Shown: positions 1 to 12,536, numbered from the stretch's first letter. The stretch: 64,000 bases of DNA from Carnegiea gigantea (GCA_029747015.1 JAKOGI010002203.1:56001-120000); one strand, 5' to 3'. Numbers and translations are program-made. The notes: a model not told the origin generated them from the letters alone.

Positions 1-1724
1 GACAAATATTGACCCTCTTTCAATTTGGAACACTCGGACCTTAGTGGATAACCAAATCAATCAGCATACATGGTTCTCAAATTTGTTTTTAATATTTGTC
101 AATATGGTCACTTGGTTTGTCATCATCAAAAAGGGGAAATTTGTTGAGTTATTATATTTAGTTTTGATGATGACAAATCCAAGTGTAAAAATTTGTCCAA
201 GTAATGTTGCTCCAAACACGATCTCCAAACAGGCCTAACTGGTGTTTGTGATCTTTATTGTATTAACTGGTTTGCTACATGTGAGAACAAGTCTTCAAAA
301 CAGGTTTTACTTGGTGATTCTATATTAAGTCAAGAACACCATCTCGACAGTTGATTGTAAGGCATGTTCCTGAACTCTAGCAATGCAAAGAACAACCCCA
401 GCAAACAAGGTGGCCTTGGTGTTCACAGCAGCTCTACAAATCTTGGACAAGATGACTGGTTCAAAACAAGAAGTCTCGGGTATATAGGTTTTATTTATTT
501 AGACTCTTGTTAATATGCCAATATTGAAAACGTCATTTTAAACACCTCTTGAATCGGTATTTGTGCTAAGTGCTTCAGAACACCAGTTGCGAACAACCCT
601 GCAAACAGGGTGCCTAGGGTGTTTCTGAACTGAAGTGGCCATACCCGGTTATCTTTGAAAATTCATTTCGGTTGGCCAAGATCTCCAGAATACTTTCTTT
701 AAATTCCAAGATTGCTATTTTTTTGGAAAGGATATTTCTTGAAAATATTATGGGAGATTTGCGAAAATAGGTTTTGGGAGATTTGCCAAAACTAAAAGAT
801 TCCCTTTGCCTATATTTTCGGATATGATAAAATTTCAAAAGCTGAAGATTTCTGGTTGTCATTTGAATCTTCTTCACGGCTATGGGAAGATAAGGGTTAT
901 CTCTTAAGATAACAAATCCCTTATATTTTGGGAAAAATTTATCACTAGCCGTTGGGGAGTATTTCTTGCTTGAAAATCGTTTTCCATACTTAGCTGATTC
1001 TTTCACCTCTCCTTGTTTTTGACCGTTGGATTTTGTGTTTAAAATCTCAGCATTTCACTCCCATTTGCATAGAGGAGAAAAGACGAGAAACATACACAAC
1101 ATACGCAAAAAAAAAGGAAAATTTCAAAAGTGGTTTTTCTAGTGAGAAGAATTTTTCGAGTTACGCTTGAGAAAAGAAAAACAGAGACAAGTTGTGTTTA
1201 AACTGAGCTTCCAAGATATTGGCATACTAGGACCTCATTGTACCTTACATCTGCTTAAATCAGAAGCACCCCCGTAAGGTGTTTTGTAACCCTGATTTTG
1301 GATCAGAAAAGTGAGTGAGTGGTCCTCAGTTGTGTGGACTTTGGACGTGTCCAATCTGGTGAGATTTGCACGTGGTGTAACCCTTCTTAGAGAAGAAGGT
1401 TACGTGGTTGCAAGTTGTAACAAGGTGTATTACATTTGTAACGTGTGAAGCCGTTAGTGAAAGTGGTTAAATCCTACACGAGGTAGGTCGTGGTTTTTCA
1501 CACCTCAGTTGGGCTAGAGGTGTTTTCCACGTAAAAATTGTGTGTGTGCTTTATTTTCTGCATTTATCTTGGTGATTTTCGCATTTGCAATATTTGAGAA
1601 CACCCCCTGCAAACAAGTCACTAGGGTGTTTGTCATCTGAGAATAACCTCTGTGAGGGTGTTTGTTATTTACGATGCGAAAATCAGACACCACAATTCAC
1701 CCCCCTCTTATGGTTGTATACTCA
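1..1724 (+). mobile_element. 3' end of a Ty1/copia-type LTR retrotransposon (3' LTR 142-1724)
   Basis: The window opens just upstream of a polypurine tract (AAAAAGGGGAAATT, 128-141). This is followed at 142 by TGTTGAG, the start of an LTR that ends in CA at 1724 (about 1.58 kb). The LTR start carries TTTTGATGATGACAAA and its end has a CACCCCCCTCTT block, both common in plant copia/Sirevirus-type LTRs; family placement rests on that resemblance only. No coding domain is in view because the body lies left of base 1. The presence of the polypurine tract argues against a solo LTR. The right edge abuts a gypsy protease cut off mid-gene, so this element probably inserted into, or was joined to, the gypsy copy. 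The target-site duplication cannot be checked because the left end is missing. Confidence 0.75.
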
Positions 1725-2096
1725 CGAATTTAACACTTCCTTTGTCTGACAAAACACAACATAGCGCCTTTTTACCTCAAATGTAATCTGTCCCTTTCTC
1801 ACATTAATATGGCAACTAGTTATAGCCAAAATAGGCCGACCTAGGATAATTTGAGCATCGTCGGTCTCAGGCATATCTACTATAATAAAGTCCCCCAATA
1901 CCAAAATGTCTCCTATCTTGACTAGCACATCATCTAATCTGCCTATGGATTGCATCTCAGAACCGTCAGCTAACTGTAGTGAAAAGGATGCGGCTAGTAA
2001 TAGTCCTAGGTGAAGCTTATGAAACAAAGAATATAGTATGATACTAACGCTTGCACCTAGATCACATAGAGCTCTCTCAACTTTTACTTTTACCAC
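1725..2096 (-). pseudogene. Retrotransposon aspartic protease fragment (Athila-like)
   Basis: The frame encodes a retropepsin with active site D-L-G-A-S near its start and the later I-I-L-G-R-P segment typical of these proteases. In an active element it would cleave the Gag-Pol polyprotein inside the virus-like particle. The protein ends at the copia junction, so the C-terminus and all of RT, RNase H and integrase are absent. The homologous frame in the plus-strand copy is at 9456-9995. The visible start is only the first Met of the open stretch, because the domain belongs to a polyprotein. Confidence 0.8.
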
Positions 2097-3697
2097 AATG
2101 CAGCGAATAGAAAACTACCTAGGTCAGGGAGCTTAGGGGGAAAAATTATAGGAAATTCTACAGTGTCATTCTCTTCAAATGTGGCAGTCTTGCCACCATT
2201 CTATCTTTCCTTACTTCCAGCCATGATTATTTCCCAACCCACTTTCATCGGTACATCCTCAGGGTCACTTAAGTCCTCTATTTTGTCCATTAAAGTGACA
2301 CAATTGCAATGCTCGCGAGGGTTAGGTTAGGACTTGCTAGGAAGTCTATCTGAGAGCGCAGATGAAAACCTACCTTTTTGGGTAATTTGGGCTTCCAACA
2401 TCCTATTATGAGTTATAAGCACATCAATCTTTGAGGCTAATTGCTTAATATATTCATTCTGTTTTTGTTGTGCCATAAGCATGCTTTCCATCATCTACTC
2501 TAAATTGGACTTTTAGGGTATTTGGGAAGGCAACAGGGGTCTTTCAAAATCGGGGGTGGTCTAGCATTCATAGGGGGCACATTTGATGGATTTAGATTAG
2601 ACCTCTAGGAGAAATTCGGATGATTCTTCCAACCAGGATTATATGTATTAGAGTAAGGGTCATTGGCCGATCTCAGGTTGAAGTTTTGAACATAGTTAAC
2701 TTCATTATAGTATTGGGGAAAAAGACTCCCTACTTAACAGTTTAAAGTTACATGCTCAATGGAACCACAAATTTCACAAGAGGAAGGGGCACTAGAATTC
2801 ACAGCAATAACATTCATTCGGTCTAGCCTTTGAGTCATAGTATCTACTTTAGTAGAAAGTAAAGTAAGTACATAAACTTCAAGCTTACCTCCAACCCGTT
2901 TGGGTTAGCCTCATTTGGTGGACCATTAAAAATTATTGAATGTCATTTCCTCAATCAAATTATAGGCTTCATCCTTTGTTTTGCTCATCAAAGTTCCTCC
3001 TGCCATGGCATTAATAGTGGACCTCACAGACTAGGTCGCACCATTAAAAAAGGCTTGGATAATCATCCAACGTTGAAGACCATGATGGGGGTATAGGCAT
3101 AGCAAATCTTTCAACCACTCCCAGCCTTCGTAGAGCGTCTCTTCATCTTTTTGCATGAAATTGGTGATTTGATTCCTCAAGCTTGTAGTTTTGCTAGGAG
3201 GGAAAAACTTGGCGAGGAAAGTTCTTGTCAACTTATCCCAAGTGGTAATGCATCCAGATGGCAAGGAGTGTAATCAAGCCCTTGCTTTATCCCTCAAGGA
3301 GAAAGGGAATAGGTGCAGGCGAATCGCGTCAGTGGAGACTCTATTAAGCTTTAGCATATCGCACACCTCTAAAAAGACCAAGAGGTGTAGATTTGGGTCT
3401 TCCAAAGGCGTTCCTCCAAACTGGGATTGCTGCACCATTGAAATGAGTGCCGGTTTGAGCTTAAAATTGTTGGCATCAATCGTGGGGCAAGCGATGCTTG
3501 AGGCGATCCCTTGGACTCCAGGAATAACAAAATCTCGAAGTGTTCTCCTTTGGTTACCTCCTCCACCCGCCATACTTATTGGATTCCTTCTAGCCTCACG
3601 TTTTCGTTCTTCAATCCTTTACTTCTTCCTCCTTAAGCGGAAAGTCCTTTCAATCTCAGGATCGGGTTCATACAAGATCAGACTTCACATAAACAAG
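2097..3697 (-). pseudogene. Retrotransposon gag (Athila-like), broken
   Basis: This is the structural Gag protein that forms the virus-like particle. The core runs from about 3573 to 3031 on the minus strand and includes the conserved F-P-F-S-L-R-D-K-A-R-A and T-W-D-K-L segments. A stop codon replaces the Trp expected after D-K-A-R-A near 3275. The likely start near 3697 is directly followed by TGA where the sister copy has CGA. A zinc knuckle C-X2-C-X4-H-X4-C is intact at 2737-2778. The linker between knuckle and protease has several stops and frameshifts. It is not expected to be functional. Confidence 0.82.
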
Positions 3698-3822
3698 AAG
3701 AACTCCTATAAGTACTATCACCAATACTACCAGCGCAGTTAAACAAAAAAAGAAAATAACAATAAAAGACAATAAAGTACTTAGTCATTTTCGTAAGACT
3801 AACTCAATAGTTAATAGTTTAG

Positions 3823-3841
3823 TCCCAGGCAATAGCGCCGA
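3823..3841 (-). other. Primer-binding site, tRNA-Asp type
   Basis: On the minus strand the segment resembles TGGCGCCGTTGCCGGGGA, the complement of the plant tRNA-Asp 3' end used by Athila-type elements, with a few substitutions. It lies just inside the LTR. Confidence 0.65.
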
Positions 3842-3859
3842 AAACTTGATCAACTACCG

Positions 3860-5131
3860 CAAGCGCACGGGTAGCCGTAGTATAGATAAAGATATCATTT
3901 CTCAGAGACTAATGGAACTTATCGAGTCTTGTCTGCCAGAATGAGCTAAGTAAAATTCTAATTCAAAGGGATCGATTTAACAACTTCTAATTCACTATTT
4001 TGAATCAATCAAAGAGAAAATAAGTCTAGGAATTCTCATAGTTATAAAAGGGTATTGGATCAAAACGACAATCATTTGCTTTTCTCTAAATCGGTTATTC
4101 TTGAGGAATTACAATCCATCTAGAAATTTGATCTATTCTTTTGAAGTCAATCAAATTCTTCTAAACTAAGCAAAAGTTGTTCTTTCAAACTACTTTGCCT
4201 TAATCCAAGTCAAATATCTTCAATTATTATCTAGTCCTCCTAACATGCAAATCTCTCTTTTGAGACGACTCTACGTTAGGTCTAATTAAGCAGTCCAACA
4301 ACCAAATGTCACCTTTTAGTTTTTCACACGAATGTTTCAAGTAAGCAAGCAAATTTTGGCTAAAATCGACTCACACCAATACAATTACTTGATATAACGA
4401 AATCAAACCAATCATAAAGATAACCACAATTCTATAAATTAAAACATGACCCAACTACACTCTCATCAACCACTAAATCCTTAGACAAAAAGTAAACTAC
4501 TCACATATGATTAAGAGTTAAACAAACTAACCAAAAATCCGGCAAAATCTGAGAGAAAGGCTTAACTGAGATGACCTTCAACCAAGGGCTTCAAACCGCC
4601 TTGAAAACCAAACACATACACTGAAGATTTCTCACCAAAACTAAAATCAAACTAGAAATCTTAAAAGAAACAACAAAATTTGAGAAGAGAAAGAAAACTA
4701 TGCTAAAGCTCTAATCTATGCTAACTCTATGGTTGTGTTGTTGTTTTCTACTGCTGCAGAACGGGGCCTTTTATAGAGGGGCTCGATTGACCTCAGCCAC
4801 ACAGCCGAAAGATGAAGAGGCAGCAGTTTTATGCTCACCACGGTCCGTGGCAGGCACCACGGTATGACCGTGGTCTGGGCTGGAATCGACTTTTTGTTCT
4901 ATTCTTGCTCCACGGGCGTAGTAACTCATAGGTGTCCATAGGGGAGGTCAAAATACATCTACTAAGGATTAAATGCTGCATAAAAAGGTTTAAAATCCTG
5001 CAAAACACATCAAACAACCATACTCAAGCATAAATCGACAATAGGAGTATAAATAATAACATTAAGCATATAATTCTCCTAAAAATGAAACAAAATAGCC
5101 CTAAAATGATGTATATATTAAGCACTTATCA
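3860..5131 (-). repeat. 5' LTR of the minus-strand Athila-like copy
   Basis: It begins TGATAAGTGCTTAATATATA at 5131 (minus strand), matching the LTR starts at 6544 and 14230. A TATA box (TATAAAAG) lies at 4768-4775 on the minus strand. The inner edge, near 3850-3862, is uncertain because the bases between the conserved CTTGC and the primer site differ between copies. It contains a perfect 8-bp inverted repeat at 4856-4874. Confidence 0.75.
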
Positions 5132-6543
5132 CCGCCCCCCCCCACACACACTCTCTCTCTCCCCCTCAAAGCCTCTCTCTTGAACATTAGCGCCCCCTCC
5201 ACGATTTTTTCTCTCTCTCTTCCTGAGCTCTCTTTCTCTCTTTTGTTCCTCTCTCTCGTCGCCCCCTTGGTACGCCGCCACCACCACCACAACCACCGGG
5301 CACCACCGCAGCCACCACCACACCCCTCTTCTTCCTCCTTGCTTGTGGCTTTAATTCCGAAGGATGTGACGATTCAATTGCTTTTCTCCCAAAACCGAAT
5401 CAAGATGAGCATATTGGTCGTATTTTGATATTCGTTTGGATTAAAATTCAAAACCTTGGTTTGATCTGGATTAGTGGGGGCATGGGATCATTGGGATCGA
5501 TATGGGTAATCGTTGATTGGTTGTAGCTAAAAATGTAGCCAAAAAGGGGGCGCACTTTAGGGTTAAGGTCTTGGGCAGAATGTCACCAGTTGTGGATAGA
5601 ATTTACCTTGACTTTAAAACTTTTCCCATGGAATTGTACTGATGCAATATATCACAAAATCTCTACGAAAGTTAGGCCAAAGTGTCCTCTATATTACAGC
5701 TTTTAAATCATTAGAATCGGAGTTAAATTGAGTACGTTATAGGTAAGTTAATGGAGGCCGTCCAAATCTAGACAGTCAGTGATGAGGATTTTGTTTTGAG
5801 ATTTTCAACCTAGTAGTTGGCAGACTTGGGAGAAACATTGAACATAGAACTTGTAGCAGATGTGTTTACCATTCCAAAATGGATAAAACCTTCACGTTTT
5901 GATGTCAGGCGCTCTAGTTATGGCTTCTGGAAGTTGGACCTAAATTATAACCTGCATTGGACACTAGAATAACCATGTTTGGAAATTCCTAAGAGTGTCT
6001 AAAAATTGTAGAAAAAATTATTTTAAGTGAGGGCTGGGCTAGATGTGGTTTATAAGATTTCAACTAAGTGTAGATGTCGTTTTGGTCTTGGTGCTTATTA
6101 TTAGGCCTAATTAAGAAACCAAGCTTGTAATTTTACGGAATTCCAGGTAACAATCATGCCCTAACCCTCCCTCGAAGTTGTTTGAAATATGTGTTTGATG
6201 AGAATGGTAAGGGCTATCTTTGAATGTCTTTGTTATAAATGGAATTATGGATTTTACTAGTTGAACATGGAATGAAATAGTTACGGGGCTTATGTTGAGT
6301 TATCTTGTTATATCAGTGTGCATTTAGGCAGTTGGACTGATTGTGTTTGTAAAGAAAAACATATATGTTGTCAAAATGCTTTGGGGATCGAACTAGGTTA
6401 GGTAGGAATGTGCAGGTTGATTTGAAATTTAAGAGCAAGTATTAACGTACAATTAAATGGCTTTATGGGTGAGACTGTGAACTATGTTGATGTGATTGAA
6501 GGCCATTAGCCTTCCTTGGGAAAAACTGCATGCATGTGAGCAG
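5132..6543 (+). repeat. Left part of the chromovirus-like 5' LTR (interrupted)
   Basis: This stretch aligns with 19605-21046 of the intact 3' LTR: a CT-rich block, a run of His/Pro-rich triplets and then unique sequence up to GCATGCATGTGAG. The first roughly 250 bp of the LTR are missing at the junction with the minus-strand Athila-like copy. At 6543 it is interrupted by the plus-strand Athila-like element and resumes at 15460. No gene is present; the open frames here come from the low-complexity CT and CCA runs. Confidence 0.78.
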
Positions 6544-7802
6544 TGATAAGTGCTTATTATGTATATTTTTTTAGAGCTATTTTGCCTCGTCTGTAGGAGA
6601 ATTTTATGCTTAATGATGCTGTTTACTCTCCTATTCTCGATTTATGATTTGTTATAGTTGTTTTATGTGTTTTACAGAATTTTTAGCCTTTTTACCCAAT
6701 ATTTTCCCTTCAATGGCTGTGTTTTGACCTTCTCCCATGGTCATCCATGAGTTGCTATGCCCATGGAGCAAGAAAAAAAGCAAGAAACCTGTTCCAGCAT
6801 AGACCACTGTCGGGCCGTGGTAGGCCTGTAACTGCTGCCTCTTCGTTTTCCCTCGGTTGTGTGGCTGAGATCAACTTGAATTTCCTATAAATAGCAACAT
6901 TCAGCAGCGAATAGAGCAATCCCTAGCAAGCAAAGCAAGTTAGAGTTAGCCTAGTGAAGATTAGTTTAGTTTATTTTCTCTCAAATTTTATTCTTTGCTT
7001 AGTTTTCTTTTTGCTTTTGTGTGAGTTTTGAGAGTGAGAGTTTTGATCCTGAGACGATTTTGAAGCCCTTGGTGAAGGCCATCTCAGTCGATGCTCTTCC
7101 ACTCAGATTTCGCTGATTTTTGGTTAGTTTGTTTATCTTTCATCATGTATGAGTAGTTTTCTTAGTCTAGGAATTTAGTAGCTTTTGAAAGTGTATTGGA
7201 TCATGTTTTAGTTTATTCAATTATGCTTATTTTTATAATTGGTTTGATTTCATTCTGTCAAGTGTTTGATATGTTGTGAGTTGATTTTTGGCTAACATTT
7301 ACTTGCACACTTGAAACAATTGAGTGAACATTCGAAAGACGATATTTGGTTGTTGGATTGCTTGAATAGACTTAACATAACTTCGTCTCAAAATAGAGAT
7401 TTATATGTTAGGAGGGCTATTAAGTAATCGAAGACTTTGAACTTGAATTAAGTCAAATTAGTTTGAAAGAACGACGTTTGCTTATCTAGGCAAATTTGAT
7501 TGATTTCAAAAGAATAGATCAAGTTTCCAGACAATATTACAATTCCTCAGAATTAACCAATTAGAGAATAGTACATGTTTGTAAATTTTGATCCAATTCT
7601 CTTCCATAACTGCGAAAATCCCTAGACGTTTTTCTCTTATTGATTTAAACGAGTTCATTTGCAGTAGTTAACCGAAACCACTTGAAATAGAGTTTTGCTT
7701 AGCATATTCTGACAAGACTAGGCTCGATAGATTACTTTAGTCCCGGAGGAATGATATCTTTTTTCTATACTACGACTACCCGTGCACTTGCAGCGATCGT
7801 CA
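6544..7802 (+). repeat. 5' LTR, plus-strand Athila-like element
   Basis: It begins TGATAAGTGC and is best ended at CA 7801-7802, just before the primer site; an alternative end is the conserved CTTGCA near 7792. A TATA box (TATAAATA) lies at 6886-6893. It lacks about 20 bp present in the 3' LTR around 14490 (part of a hairpin-forming motif). Confidence 0.8.
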
Positions 7803-7808
7803 AGTTTT

Positions 7809-7826
7809 TGGTGCTGTTGCCGGTGA
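7809..7826 (+). other. Primer-binding site, tRNA-Asp type
   Basis: TGGTGCTGTTGCCGGTGA differs at a few positions from the complement of the plant tRNA-Asp 3' end (TGGCGCCGTTGCCGGGGA). This is the primer used by Athila-type elements. Confidence 0.75.
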
Positions 7827-7975
7827 CTAAATTGCTAAGTATTGAGTATTGTCTTACGAACGTGACTAAGCATTTTATTATTTTGTTTTGTTTTGTCTTC
7901 TTGTTGTTTTTCTTTTTCTTGTTTAATTGCGTTGGTAGTGTTGGTGAAAGTGCTTGCAGGAATTTCTCCTAGTTT

Positions 7976-9196
7976 ATGCGAAGTCTAATTTTGTACGAGC
8001 CTGTTCCAGAGATTGAGAGGACTTTTCGCTTAAGGAAGAAAACGCAAAGGATCAAAGAGCAAAGGCGCAAGGCAAGAAGGAATTCAAACATAGCGGGCGA
8101 AGAAAGAAGGACCCTTTAAGATTTTGTTACTCCCAGAGTCCGAGTGATCGCCTCAAGCATAGCTCGACCTGTTATGGATGCCAATAAGTTCGAGCTCAGG
8201 TCAGCACTTATTTCCATGGTGCAACAATCTCAGTTCGGCGAAACTCCTTTGGAAAACCCAAATCTACACCTCTTGGTATTTTTAGGGGTGTGTGATACAC
8301 TAAAGTTAAACGAAGTGTCCAGTGATGCAATTCGCTTGCGCTTATTCCCTTTCTCATTGAGGGATAAGGCAAGGGCTTGGTTGCACTCTTTGTCGTCTAG
8401 TTGCGCAACTACTTGGGATAAGTTGACAAGAACTTTCCTCGCCAAATTCTTCCCTCCGAACAAGACAGCGAGCCTGAGAAATCAAATCACCAACTTTCTG
8501 CAAAAAGAGGATGAGACGCTCTATGAAGCCTGGGAGCGTTTTAATGATCTACTATGTTTGTGCCCCCATCATGGTCTTCAGTGCTGAATGATTATCCAAG
8601 CATTTTTATAACGGTGTGACCCAAGCTGTGAGGTCCTCTATTGATGCAACGGCAGGAGAAACTCTAATAAGCAAGATTGAGGATGAAGCCTATAACCTTA
8701 TCTTGGAGATGGCGAATAATAACTTTCAATGGTTCACTGAACGAGCCAACCCAGGCAGGTTGGAGGTAAGCTTGAAGTTGATGGTCTTACTTTACTTTCT
8801 GCTAAAATAGATGCCAGGACTAAAAGACTGGACCAAATGAATATTAATGCTGTGAACTCAAGTACCCGTTCCCCTTGTGAAATTTATGGTTCAATTGAGC
8901 ATATATCTTTGCACTGCCAAGTTGGGAGTCCTTTTTTCTAAGACCCCAATGAAGTTAATTATGTTCAAAATTTCAACCCGAGATCGGCCAATGACCCTTA
9001 CTCTAATATCTATAATTCGTGTTGGAAGAATCATCTGAATCTTTCTTATAGGTCGAATCCAAACACTATGAACATGGCCCCTATGAATGCTAGAGCACCC
9101 CCAGGTTTTCAAAGACCCCCATTCCCTTCTCAGATGCCCCAAAAGTCTAATTTGGAAGTAATGATGGAAAACATGCTTATGGCACAACAGAAATAG
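7976..9196 (+). pseudogene. Retrotransposon gag (Athila-like), broken
   Basis: This is the capsid/nucleocapsid polyprotein of the element. The ATG at 7976 opens a basic N-terminal stretch. A TAA near 8118 interrupts it, and the conserved core is open from 8144 to 8587 (P-F-S-L-R-D-K-A-R-A-W and T-W-D-K-L motifs). A TGA then falls near 8585 and the frame shifts. The zinc knuckle near 8873-8925 has lost its second Cys (Tyr in its place), unlike the minus-strand copy. The start matches the position of the sister copy. Confidence 0.8.
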
Positions 9197-9455
9197 GATG
9201 AGTACATTAAGCAATTAGCCTCAAAGGTCGATGTGCTCACAACTCATAATAGGATGTTAGAATCCCAAATTGCCCAAAAGGCTACTTTTTCATCGACGTC
9301 CTCAAATAGACTCCCTAGCAAACTTGAACCTAACCCTTGAGAGCACTGTAACTGTGTTACCATGAAGGAGGAAGAAGAGGACTCAACTAACCCTGAGGAA
9401 GTACCAATGGAAGAGGGTAGAGAGATAACTCTGGCTGGTAGTAAGGAGAGCAACA

Positions 9456-9995
9456 ATGGTGGTAACACTGCCGCTTACACGGAGAATGACACTATTTAGA
9501 TCCCAACCATTTTTCCCCCTAAGCTTCCTGACCCAGGTAGGTTTTCTATCCCCTGCATTGTATGAAAAGGTAGAAATTGAGAGAGGTCCATGTGATTTAG
9601 GTGCAAGTGTTAGCATAATGCTCTACTCTTTGTTTCGTAAGTTGCAGCGAAGATCGTTACTAGCCGCCCCCTTTTTGCTACAGTTGGTTGATGGTTCTAT
9701 GACACAACCCATAGGCAAGTTAGAAGATGTGCCTGTCAATATAGGAGACATTTGGGTCTTAGAAAACTCTATTATAGTCGATATGCTTGAAACTGATGAT
9801 GCCCAAATTATCCTAGGTAGGGCCATTTTGGCGGCAGCTGATTGCCATATTGATGTGAGGGAGGGCTATATTTCTTTTGAGGTGAAGAGGAGATTTGTTG
9901 TTTTAGTCATAAGAAAGAGGATGCGATTTCTCCTCATTCTTCTATATTGGATGCATTACCCCTTTTCCCTGAGTATGATATGGAGGATGTCTTGA
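9456..9995 (+). pseudogene. Retrotransposon aspartic protease (Athila-like)
   Basis: It contains the D-L-G-A-S active site at about 9596-9610 and the I-I-L-G-R segment near 9810. It is nearly collinear with the minus-strand protease at 1725-2096 until about residue 120 and then diverges. In an autonomous element RT would follow; here the sequence runs into an acidic linker and a pol remnant. The first Met is the start of the open stretch rather than a true initiation site. Confidence 0.75.
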
Positions 9996-10564
9996 ATGAT
10001 AAAGATCCTCCTAATTCTGAATAGATCTCATATGGGGACCCTAACGAAGGGTATGTTAAGGTGGCATTTTCTGCTCTTATGCCACCGAATATGCCCGAGG
10101 TTGAGGCCCCTAATTCTAATGATTCTTCGATGAGTGAGTATTGCAGGTTTGCACAAATTGTTCACTTTATGCCCCCTTTAGAAGATTTCGATGCCGATTT
10201 TGATGTAGGGGTTGAATGAGTTGATGGTAGTCCGTCTGATGGGCCACAGGAGTGATTTGTTTTATTTGCAGATAGTGCATTATGGCACCAAGTTATGAAG
10301 ACGAAGAACCTGTAGCCAGAACTTCTATGGTGGTACCTTCAACTGAAGAAGTTCGACTTTGTGGTTCGCAATAAGGCTGATCCGGACCAAGCCTAGAACT
10401 AGGGTCAAGCTCTTGACCTTAAAAGAGTGCTTCTTAGGAGGCAACCCAAGCTCTCTTTATTTTTCCCTTTTTATAGTATTGATTTTTATTCCTTTTTGTT
10501 GTTATATCTTCCAAGGAAAAAAAAAAAAGAACCAAAAAAAAAAGAGAGAAGAAGAAAGAAACAG

Positions 10565-10613
<49 letters not shown>

Positions 10614-11133
10614 GAATAAAATGTTGGCACCATGGTCAGGAAAACCAGAAACACGGTCGTGGGGTGCCAGCCCTAAAAAAACAGAAAAAATTGAGTATTA
10701 GCAGACACTGTGGACGGACCGTGGTGAGTTCCACGGTCCGTGATGGTCTGCTATGGGCCCCGGTCTAGGTTTTTGATCGTGGCCTTTTCGCTTTCCCCTT
10801 ACTTCATCTTCTTCACTCAACTCTTTCTTTCTCTCTTCCTCCCTTCTCTCTCTCTAAAACCTCCATAACCAACACCTTCAATCTCCCTCAAATCTTCTCC
10901 ATTTTTCTTCATTTTCACACCAAATTCCTTCCTTTCACTTAATCTCCCCATTTCATCCACAAAATCTCATCACTTTTCTTCTTATTCTTCAAAATTCATC
11001 TCACCCTCATTCATCCACCATACCCATCCTTTTCTCTCTCTAACTCTTCATATTTTTACTTATTTTCTTCAATTTTCTAGGTTTTGGTTCCGATTTTTGG
11101 TTTTAGTTTTGTTTTTGGTTAGGTTTTGTAGTC
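9996..11133 (+). pseudogene. Collapsed pol remnant, conserved post-pol linker and microsatellite
   Basis: After the protease there is an acidic spacer with stops. Near 10290-10375 comes a short stretch that reads like the end of an Athila RNase H (a Leu-rich strand, then K-F-D-F-V-V-R-N-K). RT, most of RNase H and integrase are gone. Near 10420-10450 is a G-G-C-A-A-C-C-C-A-A-G block often found just after pol in Athila elements. An (AT)n microsatellite occupies 10567-10612, and 10714-10741 is a perfect 11-bp-arm hairpin. The rest is CT-rich leader-like sequence. Confidence 0.55.
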
Positions 11134-12536
11134 ATGGCACCAACTAAAAAGGCAAAGGAGCACCAAAGAGGTTAGTTCATCAAGTCAAGCACAACCCCGA
11201 CCTCAAAGGACATCCAGAACATCAACCAATGCGTGTGCTCGAGGTAACATTCTTCACCCTCTTAGTTTGACTCATCCCGATCATGTTGCTAGGTACAATT
11301 GGTTGAATGAACGTGTAGTAGTAGCGACTAGATACTATGATGAGAATTTGTTAGCACGATTGGGAATGTTGGATGATATTCATTGGTTGTTTTACAAGAG
11401 GTGGTATGAGCCACTTTTTAAAACTCAAAGAGCATACATACCGGGACCTAACCTAGAATTTTTAAGTACACTCCATCTCGAGGTCACTAGTGGACCTCAA
11501 TGTCCAGATGGATATATATCGTTTTATTTGCAGGGTCAATTGTATGGACTGAACTTAGGTACTTTCAATTGTATCTTCGGTTTTCTACCTAGTATGGATT
11601 TACCAAATCACCAAGTCTCCCGCGAATTCAACCCAAATGCATTTTGGGGTGAACTTTCAGGGAGTGTTAGGTAGAGTACCAGTTCATCGAAATGTACACA
11701 CATCAGAAACCCTTGCATTAGAGTAGCTCAGCATATCCTTGCTTGTTCTCTGTTTGCTCGGGCCAATAGTCTGAATGTCCTGAGATTATCTGATTTGTAC
11801 TTTCTATCCTGTATGCTCGATGATGTTCAACTTGACCCAGGTTCATTCTTAGATAGGCAATTACATAGTGTTGCTGTTAGCAATAAAGGTAGGATAGTCA
11901 TTAGTGGGATAATCACCACTCTTGCTAGATTCTTGGGTGTTGAGTTCAATCCCAAGGATAAAGTTTCTAGGTCTGAGCAGATTGATCAAGCTACTTTTGA
12001 GATTATGAATTTCTGTAAAGTTGAGGCTGGCCGTTTGTGTTAGATTTATCTTGGGGACTGGCTTTTGCCACTTCCTAACATCAACCGCACCACTCTGCTT
12101 TACCGGGCTAACCTTTACTGGGTACCTGGTGATGATGAGGTTGTTTGACCCATACCCCACCAACCAGCCCCTCGATCTAGTCAAGCAGGACCTGGTTATT
12201 CTTCTCATCCACCCTCACCTGACTATTCTGACATCCAAGACACCCTTAGGTCCACTCAAGAGGAGCAAGTTTCCCTGCGAGAGTTTGTTGCTTCAGAGAG
12301 CGCTACTCTTTAGGACTTTGTCCAACAGCGCCACGATGACCTTCGTGGGTCGCTTGCTTCCTAGACCCAATATTTCCAAGACTATACAGCATTTCTAGAG
12401 ATCTGGCGAGATTGGCATATCTCCGATAGACAACTACCCCATCCTCCTCCACCTCCTCCTCTCTAATCTTGTTTTCTGCTACTTCCCTTCCCTTTTTATT
12501 ATGATGTGCCCATATTGAGAGCAATGTGTGATTCAA
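11134..12536 (+). pseudogene. Athila-type downstream ORF ('ORF-1'/env-position protein), broken
   Basis: An ATG at 11134 opens a basic N-terminus that soon meets a stop. The best preserved parts are open at 11267-11674 and 11795-12043, followed by fragments to about 12536. The protein has alternating aromatic-rich segments and an F-N-C-I-F-G-F-L type strand that resembles the plant-specific Athila ORF-1/env-position family. Its function is not established for that family. I see no signal peptide or clear membrane segment. Several stops and frameshifts make it non-functional. Confidence 0.55.

Larger units (their letters stand above)
1725..5131 (-). mobile_element. Truncated Athila-like Ty3/gypsy element (5' LTR, PBS, gag, protease)
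   Basis: Read on the minus strand this is LTR (5131 to about 3860), primer-binding site, gag and protease, then it stops at the copia LTR. Everything downstream (pol, 3' LTR) is missing. It is the same family as the plus-strand element at 6544-15459: gag and protease reading frames align closely and the LTRs match. The outer LTR edge at 5131 abuts chromovirus LTR sequence, so this copy also sits in, or next to, that LTR. All reading frames carry stop codons. Confidence 0.85.

Noticed and set aside
614..1006. 130-codon minus-strand frame
   Set aside because: It lies wholly inside the copia LTR and shows no domain; a chance frame.
5180..5428. 82-codon His/Pro/Ser-rich frame and opposite-strand Arg/Gly-rich frames
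   Set aside because: They come from CT-rich and CCA-rich low-complexity sequence inside an LTR; the homologous place in the 3' LTR (around 19700-19850) does not keep the frame.
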